Positions 63,990 through 64,000 of a stretch of 64,000 nucleotides of DNA are shown piece after piece (position 1 is the first letter of the stretch; each line of letters opens with the position of its first letter). This DNA comes from Bacillus renqingensis (lineage in GTDB: Bacteria; Bacillota; Bacilli; Bacillales; Cytobacillaceae). Location: assembly GCF_016464375.1 (NCBI RefSeq), contig NZ_JADDIU010000016.1, forward strand, positions 1 to 64,000. Reading direction: 5' to 3'. A program made the position numbers and the translations under genes. The notes under the pieces were generated by a model. The model was not told the DNA's origin. It did no database searches and worked only from the letters and a program-made list of their open reading frames with translations.

Positions 63990-64000
63990 TATTTTAAATT

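Noticed and set aside
1..64000. CRISPR array, rRNA, tRNA genes, intact insertion sequences or prophage
   Set aside because: No regularly spaced repeats, tRNA cloverleaf sequences, rRNA signatures or transposase genes were recognised by eye.

Overview
The window reads as chromosomal DNA from a spore-forming member of the Bacillaceae (a Neobacillus- or Mesobacillus-like organism is my best guess). It has moderately low GC, AGGAGG-type ribosome sites, frequent TTG and GTG starts, T-box and cobalamin leaders, and many sporulation genes (sspN, sspO, sspP, tlp, a cotM-like gene, CotF-type coat genes). The block from ynfC-like/parC/parE through yneT, plsY, a yneP-like thioesterase, tlp, sspN, a yneN-like gene, citB, sspO, sspP and cotM follows the order I recall around the replication terminus of Bacillus subtilis. 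No rRNA, tRNA, CRISPR array, prophage or intact insertion sequence was seen.

Left part (0-30 kb): a class I ribonucleotide reductase operon (nrdA-nrdB-flavodoxin) lies behind a cobalamin riboswitch with a clear terminator/antiterminator. Then come an unknown membrane protein framed by palindromic repeats, a thioesterase, a TetR/DHA2 efflux pair, a BtuF-like protein, T-box-controlled proBA, a purine permease and a glycosyltransferase. They are followed by a MoxR-DUF58 cluster with SpoIIM-like and RDD membrane proteins, cysteine synthase, two spore coat-type genes, a short YceG/LysM-like protein, a second TetR/MFS pair and a Uma2 nuclease-like gene.

Middle (30-37.5 kb): this stretch looks like it is decaying. 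It holds an orphan Dpp/Opp-type permease pair with one member frameshifted, two overlapping tiny ORFs, a flavin-dependent oxidoreductase whose normal start codon reads ATC, and a GntR-regulated ABC transporter with a frameshifted permease. It ends with an XerS-type tyrosine recombinase followed by a 32-bp dyad that contains the XerD half of a dif site. Gene orientation flips from mainly plus to mainly minus exactly here, so I propose this as the replication terminus.

Right part (37.5-64 kb): a MarR-controlled heterodimeric ABC exporter, the parC/parE and citB block with its spore genes, a tandem-AAA SpoVK-like protein and a soluble histidine kinase. Set into the spore-gene cluster is a selenium locus: selA, a selD with an in-frame TGA (selenocysteine), and a TGA-containing 79-residue Rdx/SelW-like selenoprotein on the minus strand that ordinary ORF calling misses. 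The window closes with the threonine catabolism pair tdh-kbl.
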